This document shows, one piece after another, positions 62,541 through 64,000 of a stretch of 64,000 bases of DNA. Position numbers and translations under genes: made by a program. The stretch covers positions 3,692,366 to 3,756,365 of the forward strand of contig JAQFVV010000032.1 in NCBI GenBank assembly GCA_028023455.1, read 5' to 3'. This DNA is from Epiperipatus broadwayi (taxonomy: Eukaryota > Onychophora > Udeonychophora > Euonychophora > Peripatidae). The stretch's first letter is position 1; each line of letters opens with the position of its first letter. The notes below the pieces were generated by a model. That model saw only the letters and a program-made list of their open reading frames with translations, had not been told where the DNA came from and ran no database searches.

Positions 62541-64000
62541 TTCTTTACTAGGAATTTATTAAAATTAAAGTTACTCACTGTCTCAAAATATTTGGCATAT
62601 AATAACACAAATTTAAAAAAAAATAAAACAAAGTAGGTATAGGCATAACTGCTAAGAATATATGTTTAAATAAATTATTACATTTATCAGAATAGAGAAT
62701 ATTCAAATGAAAGATTACAACACTAGTTTCAGGCAAGAGTTTCATTTACATTATTATATTTTAGTTTTAAAAAGATCAAGTTCGAACATTTAAGTTTACA
62801 TGAGGAAGCTAGCTTTATGGAGTTTAAGATTCAGGAGTTAAAAGTTCATTTTTACAGCTCTGCAGTATTCAGTTGGTTACCTACTCTCTGGCAGATCGAT
62901 TTCTTTTTTGGTGATGATCACAAGCCATCCCCAGCATGCAAGATGGGGTAGGAGATCACCATCCCTCCACAGAGAGACAGCAAAATCTTTGCCCTCCTAC
63001 CTTGCCATTTCAAAAATACTTTGAGTATGGATTCTAGCTGCAACTTTTTCAAAAATTATATATACCTCCTCTCATATACAAAACCTAGATCTCTGTAAAC
63101 AAGATTGTTTTTGTGAGAGAATGCATTAGCGTCTCTAAGACATTTTATATTTTACATTATTGTCTTTAAATCTTTTGTTTTATGTTTGAAACGATGTTTG
63201 GGTTAAACTAGGTCACTTTAAATCCCTATGGATCATGCAATAGTTTCAATTCAATAATTAAAACTATTATTGCTAACTCTACAATTTTAAGATTATATTC
63301 CATGCTGTTTTATCCCAGGGATGCATGGTATTAATTTGTTTATCATAAATTTTAGTTTAAAACAAGAATCATAATCGGTACCTACCTAATATTTTTCTGT
63401 ATATGTATGATGATGGTACCTTGAATATATATATATGTGTGTGTGTGATCTTAATAAAATACAATATAAAAATTGACTGATAATTTAAACTAAATCACTT
63501 TTTAAAATCCTACAACTTTTAAACTAAATACACACTTGTAATGTATATGTCAATTTGATTACAGATTCTAGCGTTCCCGTATATATCTGTGGCCACACAT
63601 AAATAACCGTTTGAGCATATTTATTTATGTACTCGATGAGAGTTTAAATCTGGCACAGATTTAGGCATGAGGGTTAAAATAGGTAAAACATATATACTAA
63701 AGGAAATATACTATTTTAATATCTATGATATTATAAGTGTGTATATGTGATACAAATTTAAAAAGAAAGAAAAAAGAATTTCTAATTGAGGTTTTGGCAA
63801 GACCTAAAAATAAAATTATATTAGGTCATTTACTTTAAATAATATATTTAATTAATTGAAACTGAAAAAGAAGCAAATTGTTTTAAATATTTCTGAAATT
63901 TTGTGTTAATTTTTTAACATTAATTAAAATGATAGAATGTGTAAATTTTGAATTGGCAAATAAGACAGACTAACAAGTAAACTAATTAGTGCATTTAAAA
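62541..64000. other. Non-coding stretch, nothing recognised
   Basis: A GC-richer patch at 62905-63000 contains 'catccccagcatgcaagatg' but no ORF or repeat partner. (TG)n/(TA)n tract at about 63427-63448. Confidence 0.45.

Overview
The window is a very AT-rich (about three quarters A+T by eye, not counted) piece of metazoan, most likely invertebrate, nuclear DNA. It has no operons or ribosome-binding sites and no long host ORF. It carries animal-type retroelements (non-LTR LINEs, Penelope-like elements, tRNA-derived SINEs), a Tigger/pogo-like DNA transposon and large microsatellites. I cannot name the species, and I recognise no host gene or exon; nearly everything identifiable is a decayed mobile element.

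Layout: 0.3-1.3 kb, a Tigger-like transposon with TA flanks and a transposase remnant (sister copy at 48.9-49.8 kb). 2.5-4.7 kb, dead copy A of a LINE whose reverse transcriptase carries YMDD. 5.8 kb, a GC-rich tRNA-derived SINE. 6.2 kb, a short 3' piece of an RTE-like LINE. 12.5-13.4 kb, a decayed LINE of a different family. 19.1-21.4 kb, a Penelope-like element (PLE) with a GIY-YIG endonuclease, interrupted by a 1.1-kb palindromic repeat carrying two hammerhead ribozymes. 22.0-25.5 kb, the best preserved YMDD LINE (copy B). 27.9 kb, a long ATT array. 30.8-31.8 kb, a second ribozyme-bearing repeat and a GIY-YIG remnant. 32.2-34.7 kb, an inverted repeat followed by an RTE-like LINE truncated at its 5' end. 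35.0 and 38.2 kb, ACT/CTA arrays. 38.5-45.0 kb, YMDD LINE copy C, interrupted by a hairpin and by a nearly complete RTE-like LINE flanked by a target-site duplication. 46.1-48.4, 50.9-51.5 and 61.3-62.5 kb, clusters of ribozyme-bearing, often head-to-head repeats. 54.2 kb, a large TCTA/CTAC array. 57.5-58.3 kb, a classical Penelope RT remnant. 58.6-59.5 kb, SINE-like repeats. The remaining sequence is AT-rich and holds nothing I recognise.

Main result: the hammerhead core (CUGANGA ... GAAA ... UH) recurs in several dispersed repeats. Family A (19.6 and 20.4 kb) fits the type I consensus with short stems. Family C (30.9 kb) has a complete core and pairable stems. Family B (46.9, 51.0, 51.3, 61.5, 62.4 kb) shares stem I with family A but has an A-A mismatch at the base of stem II. 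Weaker CUGANGA/GAAA relics lie at 13.8, 39.8 and 58.7 kb. Hammerheads in PLE terminal repeats are established knowledge. The variety within 64 kb, the palindromic arrangement, and the insertion of one such palindrome into a PLE ORF with a 12-bp duplication are what deserve follow-up. All assignments rest on reading translations and base pairing by eye; no search or folding program was run.
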